A stretch of DNA of 64,000 nucleotides from contig NZ_JADIKL010000002.1 of assembly GCF_044904705.1 (NCBI RefSeq), forward strand, positions 62,001 to 126,000, given 5' to 3'. The position numbers and the translations under genes are program-made. Under the pieces are notes generated by a model, which was not told the DNA's origin, did not search any database, and saw only the letters and a program-made list of their open reading frames with translations. Source of the stretch: Rhodanobacter_A agri. GTDB taxonomy: Bacteria > Pseudomonadota > Gammaproteobacteria > Xanthomonadales > Rhodanobacteraceae. Shown here piece by piece: positions 34,145 to 43,526 of this stretch; the stretch's first letter is position 1; every line of letters starts with the position of its first letter.

Positions 34145-35062
34145 TCAGACCGGCTCCAGCCAGCCCCACTGGTCGTTGGTCTTGCCGTTGAACAGGCCGA
34201 AGAACAGCTCCTGGATACGACGGGTGACGCGGCCGGCCTTGCCGGCGCCGACCTGCTTGCCGTCGATGGCGCGGATCGGGGTGACTTCGGCGGCGGTGCC
34301 GCACATGAACACTTCGTCGGCGAGGTAGAGGTATTCGCGCGGGATATCGCGTTCGATCACCTCGATGCCGTCCTCGCGCGCCAGCGTGATCAGCGAATGG
34401 CGGGTGATGCCGGTGAGGATGGAGGCGCTGGCCGGCGTGGTGTGCAGCGCGCCGTCGAACACCAGGAACAGGTTCTCGCCGGCGCCTTCGCTGAGCAGGC
34501 CGCTGGAGGCCAGCGCGATGCCCTCGCCGAAGCCGAGGCGACGCGCCTCGCGCGCGATCAGCTGACCGGAGAGGTAGTTGCCGCCGGCCTTGGCGCCGGC
34601 CGGGATGGTGTTGGGCGCGAAGCGCTGCCAGCTCGACACGCAGGCGGTGATGCCTTGTTCCAGCGCCTCCGGCCCGAGGTAGGGGCCCATCGGCCACGCG
34701 GCCACGGCCACGTCGATCGGCGTTTCGGCGGAGAGGCCGAAACCGCCCAGGCCGCGCCACGCCACTGGCCGCAGGTAGGCGGCGGAGAGGCCGTTCTTCT
34801 TGATTACCTCACGGCAGGCCGCGGCGAGCTCGTCGCGCGTGTACGGCAGCACCATGTCGTAGATCTTCGCGGAGTGGTACAGGCGGCTGAGGTGGTCGGT
34901 GAGGCGGAAGATCGCCGCGCCGTCCGGCGTGGCGTAGCTGCGGATGCCTTCGAACACCGAGGAACCGTAGTGCAGCGCATGCGACATCACGTGGGCGGTG
35001 GCTTCGGCCCACGGCTTGATCGCGCCGTTTTGCCAGATCCATTCGGGGTACTGCTGCGCCAT
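34145..35062 (-). CDS. ilvE: Branched-chain amino acid aminotransferase
   Basis: The 305-residue class-IV PLP aminotransferase performs the last step of Ile, Val and Leu synthesis with glutamate. The PLP lysine lies in AGAKAGGNYLSG, and SVFEGIRSY, YLRPVAW and LFNGK are typical. The ATG at 35062 has CGGAGA about six bases upstream; the longer ORF to 35089 adds only basic residues. It stands alone, with a hairpin after the stop. Confidence 0.93.
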   Translation of the reverse strand: MAQQYPEWIWQNGAIKPWAEATAHVMSHALHYGSSVFEGIRSYATPDGAAIFRLTDHLSRLYHSAKIYDMVLPYTRDELAAACREVIKKNGLSAAYLRPVAWRGLGGFGLSAETPIDVAVAAWPMGPYLGPEALEQGITACVSSWQRFAPNTIPAGAKAGGNYLSGQLIAREARRLGFGEGIALASSGLLSEGAGENLFLVFDGALHTTPASASILTGITRHSLITLAREDGIEVIERDIPREYLYLADEVFMCGTAAEVTPIRAIDGKQVGAGKAGRVTRRIQELFFGLFNGKTNDQWGWLEPV

Positions 35063-35151
35063 GACGATTCTCCGTGGGGGACTGCCCATGATAACCGGGC
35101 AGGCGGCAGGGCAGTGTCAAAGGCGCGTCTCGCAGGCTCCCGGCAGAGCCT

Positions 35152-35715
35152 TCAACCGCCGTAGCGCAGCCACAGGCAGCCGGCCTGGCGGGCGACCGCG
35201 AAGCGCGCGCTGCGTTCGTCGCCGACGCCGCCGGTGCGCAGTTGCAGTTCGTCCGCCGACGCGGGTGCGGCTGCGGGTGTGCCAGTGCTGCCGGGCATGG
35301 CGGGATCGTCGGCCGTGTCGGCGCCGAGGTGGATTTCCAGCAGCGGCTGCCGCACCAGCCCGGCCAGTGCGCGTATGTCGTCGACCGCCGACACGTGGCC
35401 GTAGCCATGCCACAGCATCAGTCCGGCCAACTGGTTCGGATCGCGTGCGGCGAAGGCGTCGATCACCCGCTGGCGCAGTTCCGTTGCCGTGGTGGCGCAG
35501 CCTTGCAGAGGGACCGGTACTCCGGGTGCCGCGACGCTCGCAGCAGGTGTAGGCGGCGGTGCCTGTACCGGCATGGCCTGCTGGGAGGTGCAGGGCTGGT
35601 CGGTGAACAGCGGGTTGCCGTGCGCGTCCACGCAACGATGGATGGGGTTCTGCGCCCGCGCCGGCAGGGCGAAGGCAAGCAGCGGAAGCAGCAGGAGCAG
35701 GGCGAACGTGCGCAT
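35152..35715 (-). CDS. Secreted DUF4124-containing protein
   Basis: A 187-residue protein with signal peptide (MRTFALLLLLPLLAFALPARA) followed by a DUF4124-type segment, IHRCVDAHGNPLFTDQPC (residues about 25-42), whose two cysteines probably pair. A Pro/Ala-rich linker leads to an unassigned C-terminal domain. DUF4124 proteins are common periplasmic proteins of unknown role in this order. Confidence 0.78.
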   Translation of the reverse strand: MRTFALLLLLPLLAFALPARAQNPIHRCVDAHGNPLFTDQPCTSQQAMPVQAPPPTPAASVAAPGVPVPLQGCATTATELRQRVIDAFAARDPNQLAGLMLWHGYGHVSAVDDIRALAGLVRQPLLEIHLGADTADDPAMPGSTGTPAAAPASADELQLRTGGVGDERSARFAVARQAGCLWLRYGG

Positions 35716-35767
35716 CGCGGCAGCATAGCGATGCGCCGGCCCGGCGACCGTGAATCAATCCGGCGGA

Positions 35768-36592
35768 TTAATCCAGTTGTTCGAGGATGGCGCGGGTGGC
35801 CTTGGCGCGGTTCAGCGTGTAGAAGTGCAGGCCCGGCGCGCCACCGTCCAGCAGGCGGCGGCACAGCTGCGCCACCACCTCCGCGCCCAGCGCACGCACC
35901 GACTCGGCATCGTCGCCATGTGCCTGCATGCGCTTGGCGATCCAGCGCGGGATCTCGGCACCGCACATGTCTGAAAAGCGCTTCAGCTGGGTGTAGTTCG
36001 CGATCGGCATGATGCCCGGCACGATTGGCACCCGCACGCCGAGCTTGTGTGCGTCGTCCACGAAGCGGAAATACGCATCCGGGTTGAAGAAGTACTGGGT
36101 GATCGCGCCGTTCGCGCCGGCGTCCACCTTGGCCTTGAAATGGAGCAGATCGGCGTGGGCGTCGTCGGCCTGCGGATGGATTTCCGGGTACGCCGCCACT
36201 TCGATGTGGAAATGGTCGCCCGAATGCTCGCGGATGAAGCGCACCAGTTCGGCTGCGTAGCGGAAGTCGCCCGCGCTGGCCATGCCGGACGGCAGGTCGC
36301 CGCGCAGCGCCACGATGCGGCGGTAGCCGGCGGCCTTGTAGCCGTCGAGCAGAGCGCGGATCTCGGCGCGCGTGCCGCCCATGCAGGACAGGTGCGGCGC
36401 CACCGCAAGGCCGTGCGCCGCGTGCAGGTGCGCCACGGTGTCGCCGGTGTAGCTCAGCGTGGAACCGCCGGCGCCGAAGGTCACCGACGCGTACTCGGGT
36501 TGCCAGGCCTTCAACACCTGCGCGGCCTGGTCCAGCTGAGCACGCTGTTCGTCGGTCTTGGGCGGGAAGAATTCGAGGCTGATGGCGGGCAT
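35768..36592 (-). CDS. metF: 5,10-methylenetetrahydrofolate reductase
   Basis: The 274-residue FAD TIM-barrel enzyme makes 5-methyl-THF for methionine synthesis. It starts MPAISLEFFPPKTDEQ, with YASVTFGAGGS, LRGD and QYFFNPDAYFRF conserved. Length is typical of bacterial MetF. A good -10 and a 14-bp palindrome lie about 40 bases upstream, suggesting repressor control. The plus-strand DUF3228 gene separates it from ahcY, so it is its own unit here. Confidence 0.94.
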   Translation of the reverse strand: MPAISLEFFPPKTDEQRAQLDQAAQVLKAWQPEYASVTFGAGGSTLSYTGDTVAHLHAAHGLAVAPHLSCMGGTRAEIRALLDGYKAAGYRRIVALRGDLPSGMASAGDFRYAAELVRFIREHSGDHFHIEVAAYPEIHPQADDAHADLLHFKAKVDAGANGAITQYFFNPDAYFRFVDDAHKLGVRVPIVPGIMPIANYTQLKRFSDMCGAEIPRWIAKRMQAHGDDAESVRALGAEVVAQLCRRLLDGGAPGLHFYTLNRAKATRAILEQLD

Positions 36593-36619
36593 GGGAGTCC
36601 TTCGGAGCTGCTTCGGGTA

Positions 36620-36643
36620 ATTTTATACGTTCATCGCGATGAA
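36620..36643 (-). promoter_or_regulatory. metF promoter with palindromic operator candidate
   Basis: Read on the minus strand, the perfect 14-bp palindrome TTCATCGCGATGAA (36630-36643) sits just before a TATAAAAT -10-like box (36627-36620). A protein bound there would cover the space between -35 and -10. The metF start is 28 bases beyond the -10. The binding protein is not known from the window; methionine-cycle repressors of the ArsR type (SahR) or MetR-like regulators are candidates. Confidence 0.55.
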
Positions 36644-36738
36644 AAGATAGATGTCCAAATGCCAGGCACGCCACGAGCCGGGAAATGACGGGTTTGCGGC
36701 ATGCGCTAGGCTGGCGCCCTTTCCCTGCCGGCCGCGCC

Positions 36739-37296
36739 ATGTCGATTGTCCTTACCCCGTTCGCCCGAGCCCGATTGTTCCCGCGCGAGCCGCGCGGCAA
36801 CACCATCCAGGACTGCACGCCCGAAGCCTTCGAGCGTCGCTTGAACGACGAGCCGCCGCAGCGCGTGCTGGATGGCTACGCACCGTTCTGCAAGCTGCAC
36901 GTGCACCGCAACTGGACTTCGACGCGCTGCCTCACGGTGCCGATCACTGACGCCAACCGGCATCGGCTGCGCAGCGCCTACGAGGCACGCACCAAGGCCG
37001 AGCTGCCGGTGCTGGTGCGCTGGTTCGAAGGCGTGGAATCGCCGGTGGCCAACTGGCTGGTGGTCATCCTCTACAGTCGCGAACAACTGGCGAAAGAAGG
37101 CGAGCCTATCGACGCCGACTGGGGCATCGTGGGCTGCATCTACACCATGGAGCCGGAGGAAATTCCGATGGCGCCGATCACCATGATGCGCAACGCGCTG
37201 GGCGTGGAAGAGGGTGGTTCCGGCGTGCCGCTGGACCGCGAGGCGTACCGGCGCAGCGTGGCGTTCTGGGAGAACAACGCGAACTGGCGGCCCTGA
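36739..37296 (+). CDS. DUF3228 family protein
   Basis: The 185-residue protein matches DUF3228, an uncharacterised family: the start MSIVLTPFARARLFPREPRGNTIQDC and the ending PITMMRNALGVEEGGSG...YRRSVAFWENNA are typical. No catalytic motif is evident. The ATG at 36739 is chosen because the family start is there; an upstream in-frame ATG at 36685 would lengthen it by 18 residues. It is divergent from metF and converges on ahcY with a shared terminator region. Confidence 0.85.
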   Translation: MSIVLTPFARARLFPREPRGNTIQDCTPEAFERRLNDEPPQRVLDGYAPFCKLHVHRNWTSTRCLTVPITDANRHRLRSAYEARTKAELPVLVRWFEGVESPVANWLVVILYSREQLAKEGEPIDADWGIVGCIYTMEPEEIPMAPITMMRNALGVEEGGSGVPLDREAYRRSVAFWENNANWRP

Positions 37297-37334
37297 TCAG
37301 TCCAGGCCGTTCGCATGGCTGCTTGCATCCACGC

Positions 37335-37365
37335 AAAAAAAACGGGCGCCTTGCGGCGCCCGTTT
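37335..37365 (-). terminator. Intrinsic terminator of ahcY
   Basis: On the minus strand an 11-bp AAACGGGCGCC/GGCGCCCGTTT stem with a 4-base loop runs into eight T residues. It lies shortly after the ahcY stop. On the plus strand the same stem can end the DUF3228 mRNA, with a weaker T-rich tail. Confidence 0.88.
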
Positions 37366-37391
37366 GGTTTCCACTATGCCGGAACCGCCGA

Positions 37392-38831
<1,440 letters not shown>

Positions 38832-38860
38832 GTGTTACTCCGGTTTCGATGGGGACAAAC

Positions 38861-38931
38861 CGGGCGCCGTTGCTGAAAGAAGCCGTCGAGCCTGGCCGGG
38901 AACAAGTCACGGTCGCAGCGCCCCTCGACGG
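38861..38931 (-). promoter_or_regulatory. SAH riboswitch in the ahcY leader
   Basis: The minus strand reads GAGGGGCGCTGCGACC, then GCCAGGCTCG, then CAACGGCGCCCG in the order and spacing of the S-adenosylhomocysteine riboswitch consensus. The GGGCGC and GCGCCC parts can pair as the closing stem/pseudoknot. It ends about 30 bases before the ahcY ATG. SAH riboswitches turn ahcY on when SAH builds up. Assigned by eye from motif order. Confidence 0.88.
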
Positions 38932-38940
38932 GAAGGGGCG

Positions 38941-38946
38941 ATTATA
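38941..38946 (-). promoter_or_regulatory. -10 box of the ahcY promoter
   Basis: A perfect TATAAT lies on the minus strand, about 10 bases before the first paired base of the riboswitch, so transcription should start almost at the aptamer. No good -35 hexamer is visible at the standard spacing. Confidence 0.65.
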
Positions 38947-39077
38947 GCGTCGCAGATGCGGACATGCCTGCGGCGCGACCGACCGCCAGCCGGTCGAAGG
39001 GTTTTGCGGCATTGCAGCAAAAGTGTCACGCATGCGCTAGGCTTGGGATTCCGCCCCTGCGAGCCGATGTCGTCGCG

Positions 39078-41795
39078 ATGAACGCTTCCCGCAGTTCCGA
39101 GCCCGCCTTGCCCGATGCCCCGCTGCGCGACGACGTGCGCCGACTCGGTGCTCTGGTCGGCCGCATGTTGGCCGAGCAGGTGGCGCCGGCCTTCCTCGAC
39201 GAGGTGGAGCGCGTGCGCGTCGCCGCCATCGCGCGCCGGCAGGAGGGCGCGCCGCTGGCCGGGCTGGCCGATCCGCTGGGCGGGCTGGATGCGTCGCACG
39301 CAGAAGCGTTGGCGCGCGCCTTCGCCACCTACTTCAACGCGGTGAACATCGCCGAGCGCGTGCATCGCATTCGCCGTCGCCGCGACTATCAGCGCGAGGG
39401 CGGCGCGCCGCAGCCGGAATCGCTGCGCGACGTGCTGGAGCAGCTGAAGGCGCAGGGCGTGACGGCGGACGAACTGCTGGAATGGCTGCTGCGGCTGGAA
39501 GTGGAACCGGTGTTTACCGCGCACCCCACCGAAGCGGTGCGCGCCTCGCTGCTGGAGAAGGAACAGGCGATCGTGCGCGCGCTGGTCGACGGCTTCGACG
39601 GCGGCCGCACGCCACAGGAGCGCGGCGAAGACGAGGAGCGCATCCACATGGCGCTCACCGCCGGCTGGCAGACCGCCGAGGCTTCGCCGGTGCGTCCCAG
39701 CGTGCAGGACGAGCGCGACCACGTCGACTTCTATCTCGCCGACCCGATCTACCGCATCGTGCCGGCGCTGTACGAATCGCTGGCCGAAGCGTTGCAGGAG
39801 GTCTACGGCGTGGCGGTGCCGCTGCCGCGCCTGCTCTCTTTCGCCACCTGGGTGGGCGGCGACATGGACGGCAACCCCAACGTGGGCGCTGACACCATCG
39901 CCGCCAGTCTCGCCAGCCAGCGCACGCAGGTGCTGGAGCGCTACATCGCCGACGTCTCCGCGCTGGCGCGCCTGCTCAGCCAGACCGAGGGCCGCGTGCA
40001 GGTCGACCCGCGCCTGCGCAAGAGATTGGACGACTGCCGCACACGCTTCCCTCAGGCTGCGGAGCGCATACGCCCGCGTTACGCCGACATGCCGTACCGC
40101 TGCCTGCTCAGCCTGATCGGCGCGCGGCTCGAGGCGACCCACGAGGACGGGCATCCGGAGGCCTATGCCTCGGCAGACGAGCTGCGCGACGACCTCGAAC
40201 TGATCGCTGCCAGCCTGGTCGACCATCGTGGCTTGCATGCGGGCGCCTATGCGGTGCAGCGGCTGATCTGGCGCGTGCGCAGCTTCGGTTTCCACCTCGC
40301 GCGGCTCGATGCGCGCCAGGATTCCCGCGTGCATGACGATGCGCTGGCCGCGTTGTTCAACGACAGCGAATGGTCGCAGCGCAGCGTGGCCGAGCGCGTG
40401 GCCGCGCTGCACGCCTACCTGTGCGGCGAGCGCGGCTTCGTTGTCAGCGAGGACAGCGTGGCGACGTCGCTGCGCGCGGTGTTCGCCGCCCTGCACGACG
40501 CGCGCCACCGCTACGGTGCGGCGGCAACCGGCCTCTACATCATCAGCATGGCGCGTTCCGCCGCCGACGTGCTGGCGGTACTGGCGCTGGCAAGACATGG
40601 TGGCCTGGTCGAGAACGCAGGTGCAAAGAGCCTTATTCCACTGGATATCGCGCCACTGTTCGAGACCATCGACGACCTGAGCAACGCACCGGACACGCTG
40701 CGCGCCCTGCTGGCCGATCCGCTCTATCGCGCCCATCTTGCCGCGCGCGGCGACCGCCAATGGGTGATGCTGGGCTATTCCGACAGCGGCAAGGACGGCG
40801 GCACGCTGGCCTCGCGCTGGGGCCTGCAGCGTGCCCAGGTGGAGCTGCTGGAGGTGGCGCGCGAGCACGCTATCGCGCTGTCGTTCTTCCATGGCCGCGG
40901 CGGCTCGGCCAGCCGCGGCGGCGCACGCATCACGCCGGCGCTGATGTCCTCGCCGCGCGGCTCGGTGGCCGGCGTGCTGCGTGTCACCGAGCAGGGCGAG
41001 GTGATCCATCGCAAGTACGGCATCCGCGCGCTGGCCTTGCGCAACCTGGAGCAGACCGTGGGCGCAGTGCTGCGCGCCAGCCTGCGTCCGCGCGACGAGG
41101 AAGCGCGCGAGACGCAGTGGCGTGAATGCATGCGCGCGCTGTCCACGCGCAGCCGGCAGGCCTACCGTGCGCTGGTCGAGCGGGACGGTTTCGTGGACTA
41201 CTTCCGCAGCGCCACGCCGATTGACGTGATCGAACGCATGGCGCTGGGTTCGCGCCCCTCGCGCCGGCGCAGCATGCGCGGCGTGGAGGACCTGCGTGCG
41301 ATCCCCTGGGTGTTCGCCTGGACGCAATGCCGCTCCATCATTACTGGCTGGTACGGCCTGGGCAGCGCGCTGGAGTGGGGCGTGGCCGAATACGGCGAGC
41401 AGGCGTTGGTCGAGATGGCGCGCGACTGGCCGTTCTTCGCCAACGCACTGGACGACGTGGAGATGCTGCTGGCCAAGTGCGACCTCGCCATCGCCGAGGC
41501 CTTCTCGAAACTCGCCGGCCCGCTGCACGAAGGCTTCTTCAGCCTGATTCGCGACGAATTCGAACGCAGTCGCGCCTGGGTGCTGCGGCTCAAGGGAGCG
41601 GATGAGCTGTTGCAGGGCGACCAGCGGCTGGCCGCTTCGATCCGCCTGCGCAATCCTTACATCGACCCGATGAGTTTGCTGCAGGTGGACCTACTTGCAC
41701 GCTGGCGTGCTGGCGATCGCCAGGACGACGCCTTGCTGCAGGCATTGGTGGCATGCGTCAATGGCGTTGCCCAGGGTCTGCAGAACACCGGTTGA
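39078..41795 (+). CDS. ppc: Phosphoenolpyruvate carboxylase
   Basis: The 905-residue enzyme adds bicarbonate to PEP to give oxaloacetate, feeding the TCA cycle. Catalytic segments VFTAHPTEAVR, GGDMDGNPNVG, LGYSDSGKDGG and FFHGRGGSASRGG are intact, and it ends in the invariant QNTG. The start is the ATG at 39078. The last 227 bases are repeated at 42469-42694 in a decayed copy, so the end of this gene may have been replaced or duplicated by recombination. It is divergent from ahcY across about 250 bases. Confidence 0.95.
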   Translation: MNASRSSEPALPDAPLRDDVRRLGALVGRMLAEQVAPAFLDEVERVRVAAIARRQEGAPLAGLADPLGGLDASHAEALARAFATYFNAVNIAERVHRIRRRRDYQREGGAPQPESLRDVLEQLKAQGVTADELLEWLLRLEVEPVFTAHPTEAVRASLLEKEQAIVRALVDGFDGGRTPQERGEDEERIHMALTAGWQTAEASPVRPSVQDERDHVDFYLADPIYRIVPALYESLAEALQEVYGVAVPLPRLLSFATWVGGDMDGNPNVGADTIAASLASQRTQVLERYIADVSALARLLSQTEGRVQVDPRLRKRLDDCRTRFPQAAERIRPRYADMPYRCLLSLIGARLEATHEDGHPEAYASADELRDDLELIAASLVDHRGLHAGAYAVQRLIWRVRSFGFHLARLDARQDSRVHDDALAALFNDSEWSQRSVAERVAALHAYLCGERGFVVSEDSVATSLRAVFAALHDARHRYGAAATGLYIISMARSAADVLAVLALARHGGLVENAGAKSLIPLDIAPLFETIDDLSNAPDTLRALLADPLYRAHLAARGDRQWVMLGYSDSGKDGGTLASRWGLQRAQVELLEVAREHAIALSFFHGRGGSASRGGARITPALMSSPRGSVAGVLRVTEQGEVIHRKYGIRALALRNLEQTVGAVLRASLRPRDEEARETQWRECMRALSTRSRQAYRALVERDGFVDYFRSATPIDVIERMALGSRPSRRRSMRGVEDLRAIPWVFAWTQCRSIITGWYGLGSALEWGVAEYGEQALVEMARDWPFFANALDDVEMLLAKCDLAIAEAFSKLAGPLHEGFFSLIRDEFERSRAWVLRLKGADELLQGDQRLAASIRLRNPYIDPMSLLQVDLLARWRAGDRQDDALLQALVACVNGVAQGLQNTG
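41569..41795 (+). repeat. Copy A of the ppc 3'-end direct repeat
   Basis: The functional last 227 bases of ppc. The same sequence recurs 900 bases downstream (42469-42694) with scattered, often third-position, differences. The two copies enclose one gene. Confidence 0.9.
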
Positions 41796-41863
41796 AACCT
41801 GTGCAGGATGGTTGATCGACGCTCTCTGGGGCATGTCGCCCTGGAGTGAACAGGGGAATGGAC

Positions 41864-42418
41864 ATGAAGAGACTGTGGTGTGCCATCGCAACGGGGGCGC
41901 TTGCCTGGGGCTGTGGCTGGCCTGCGCTGGCGCAACAAGATGCATCGTCCGGCGGCGCCCAGTTGCAGCGGATGTTGGTGGACTACCACCTGGCGCAGAT
42001 CATGCGGATAGCGTTCGAGCGCGCCCAAGCCCAGATGAGCAGTGCAACCGCCCAAAACCAAGTCTTCCAGCAAGTATTGCGGCAGCTCGATCGGATGACG
42101 GATTCGCAGTTCGCGCGGCTCGCGGCGCCGTCGGTACGTGATTGCATCTCGGAAGACAACGCCCGCACCGTGGCCGACTTTCTGGAGACGGATTCGGGAC
42201 GTGCACTGGTTGCTTGGATGATCCAGGGTCTGCAGCAACCTGGGCAGGCTGTTCCCAAACCATCGATCGATCGCAAGCTTGCACAGGCATTCGCCGCGCA
42301 GGGAGGTGCGGCGGCGATGAGCCAGTTCGGTACCTGCGTGCAGACTCCGGAACGGCAGCAGCAACTCGGCCTGGCTTTGGTGCACTACGCCACGCAGCCG
42401 GCCAGCACTTCGAATTGA
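41864..42418 (+). CDS. Secreted orphan protein between two copies of the ppc 3' end
   Basis: The 184-residue protein has a signal peptide (MKRLWCAIATGALAWGC...ALAQQ, cut near residue 24) and a helical, Gln-rich mature part with two Cys (RDCISED and FGTCVQ). No family is recognised. The ATG at 41864 is favoured by AGGGGA six bases upstream; ATG 41858 and GTG 41846 are in frame. It is enclosed by a direct repeat of the ppc end, so it looks inserted. Confidence 0.65.
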   Translation: MKRLWCAIATGALAWGCGWPALAQQDASSGGAQLQRMLVDYHLAQIMRIAFERAQAQMSSATAQNQVFQQVLRQLDRMTDSQFARLAAPSVRDCISEDNARTVADFLETDSGRALVAWMIQGLQQPGQAVPKPSIDRKLAQAFAAQGGAAAMSQFGTCVQTPERQQQLGLALVHYATQPASTSN

Positions 42419-42468
42419 CGGCAATCGGCAAGCGCCTGGCCAGGCTCGGTGCACCTAGGCGTTGTCCG

Positions 42469-42694
42469 GTCGTGCCCGGGTGCTGCGGCTCAAGGGCGCG
42501 GATGAGCTGTTGCAGGGCGACCAGCGGCTAGCCGCTTCGATCCGCCTGCGCAATCCTTACATCGATCCGATGAGCTTGCTGCAGGTAGCCTGCTGGCACG
42601 CTGGCGCGCTGGCGATCGCCAGGACGACGCCTTGCTGCAGGCACTGGTAGCCTGCGTCAACGGTGTGGCGCAGGGGCTGCAGAACACCGGTTGA
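42469..42694 (+). pseudogene. Frameshifted duplicate of the ppc 3' end (copy B)
   Basis: This fragment matches the last 227 bases of ppc (41569-41795) at a constant 900-base offset. The frame reads VLRLKGADELLQGDQRL... up to the residues SLLQV, where one base is missing relative to ppc and the frame is lost; the remainder still matches at DNA level down to CAGAACACCGGTTGA. It has no start and no upstream ppc. Homology begins sharply at 42469. It is a remnant, either the displaced native end or a recombination by-product. Confidence 0.85.
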
Positions 42695-42754
42695 GCGGGA
42701 TCTGGCAGCCTTGCCGCGCGCCCGCTACGCTGGCACGCCGACTGGATATTTCCG

Positions 42755-43378
42755 ATGCAGGACCATCCCGCCCCCCGACTCGGCTCGCTGCCTCTGCTGA
42801 TCTTCAGCGCGCGCTGGCTGCAGCTGCCGCTCTACCTCGGTCTGATCGTGGCGCAATGCGTCTACGTGTTCCTGTTCGGCAAGGAACTGTGGCACCTGAT
42901 CCACGAGGCGCCGCAGCTTGGCGAGCAGGAAATCATGCTGATCGTGCTCGGCCTGATCGACGTGGTGATGATTTCCAATCTGCTGATCATGGTGATCGTG
43001 GGCGGCTACGAAACTTTCGTTTCGCGCCTGCGGCTGGAGCAGCATCCCGACCAGCCGGAATGGCTCAGCCACGTCAACGCCTCGGTGCTCAAGGTGAAGC
43101 TGGCGATGGCGATCATCGGCATCTCCTCGATCCACCTGCTCAAGACCTTCATCGCCGCGGGCGCGCTGCAGGGGCTGCCGTTCTGCTCGCCCGACGTGCT
43201 GGCGAGCATCGCCGAGAGCGGTGCCAACGGCTTCGGGCTGAAGTGCTCCACGCTCACTGCGGTGGGAGTGATGTGGCAGACCATCATCCACGTGGTGTTC
43301 ATCTTCTCGGCGATCGGCATCGCCTGGACCGACCGCATCATGCAGGCGGGCGTGCACAAGTTGCGCGAAGCGCATTGA
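42755..43378 (+). CDS. YqhA/UPF0114 family membrane protein
   Basis: The 207-residue protein matches UPF0114 (E. coli YqhA), with about four membrane helices: LYLGLIVAQCVYVFLFG, IMLIVLGLIDVVMISNLLIMVIVGGYE, MAIIGISSIHLLKTFIAAGAL and IIHVVFIFSAIGIAWTDRIM. Conserved family pieces are SARWLQLPLYLGL and GGYETFVS. Function unknown. It is followed by a very strong hairpin. Confidence 0.88.
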   Translation: MQDHPAPRLGSLPLLIFSARWLQLPLYLGLIVAQCVYVFLFGKELWHLIHEAPQLGEQEIMLIVLGLIDVVMISNLLIMVIVGGYETFVSRLRLEQHPDQPEWLSHVNASVLKVKLAMAIIGISSIHLLKTFIAAGALQGLPFCSPDVLASIAESGANGFGLKCSTLTAVGVMWQTIIHVVFIFSAIGIAWTDRIMQAGVHKLREAH

Positions 43379-43379
43379 G

Positions 43380-43417
43380 CCGGATCGCGGCGTCCGTTGG
43401 CGGACGCCGCGATCCGG
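43380..43417 (+). terminator. Perfect 17-bp hairpin after yqhA-like gene
   Basis: CCGGATCGCGGCGTCCG and its exact complement with a TTGG loop begin 2 bases after the stop codon. No T run follows. It probably blocks or trims the mRNA before the export locus. Confidence 0.65.
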
Positions 43418-43526
43418 ATGCGGACACTACCTGAGTCCGGCTCCGGCGTGCGGCGGCAACGGGCACTGATCTGCAAGGAGTTTTTCCACCAGCACTGGTT
43501 GGCACGCGGCTTGCCACGCAGGGTGC

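Noticed and set aside
38907..41528. Long minus-strand ORF opposite ppc
   Set aside because: Same GC-rich shadow effect; ppc on the plus strand has all catalytic motifs over its full length.
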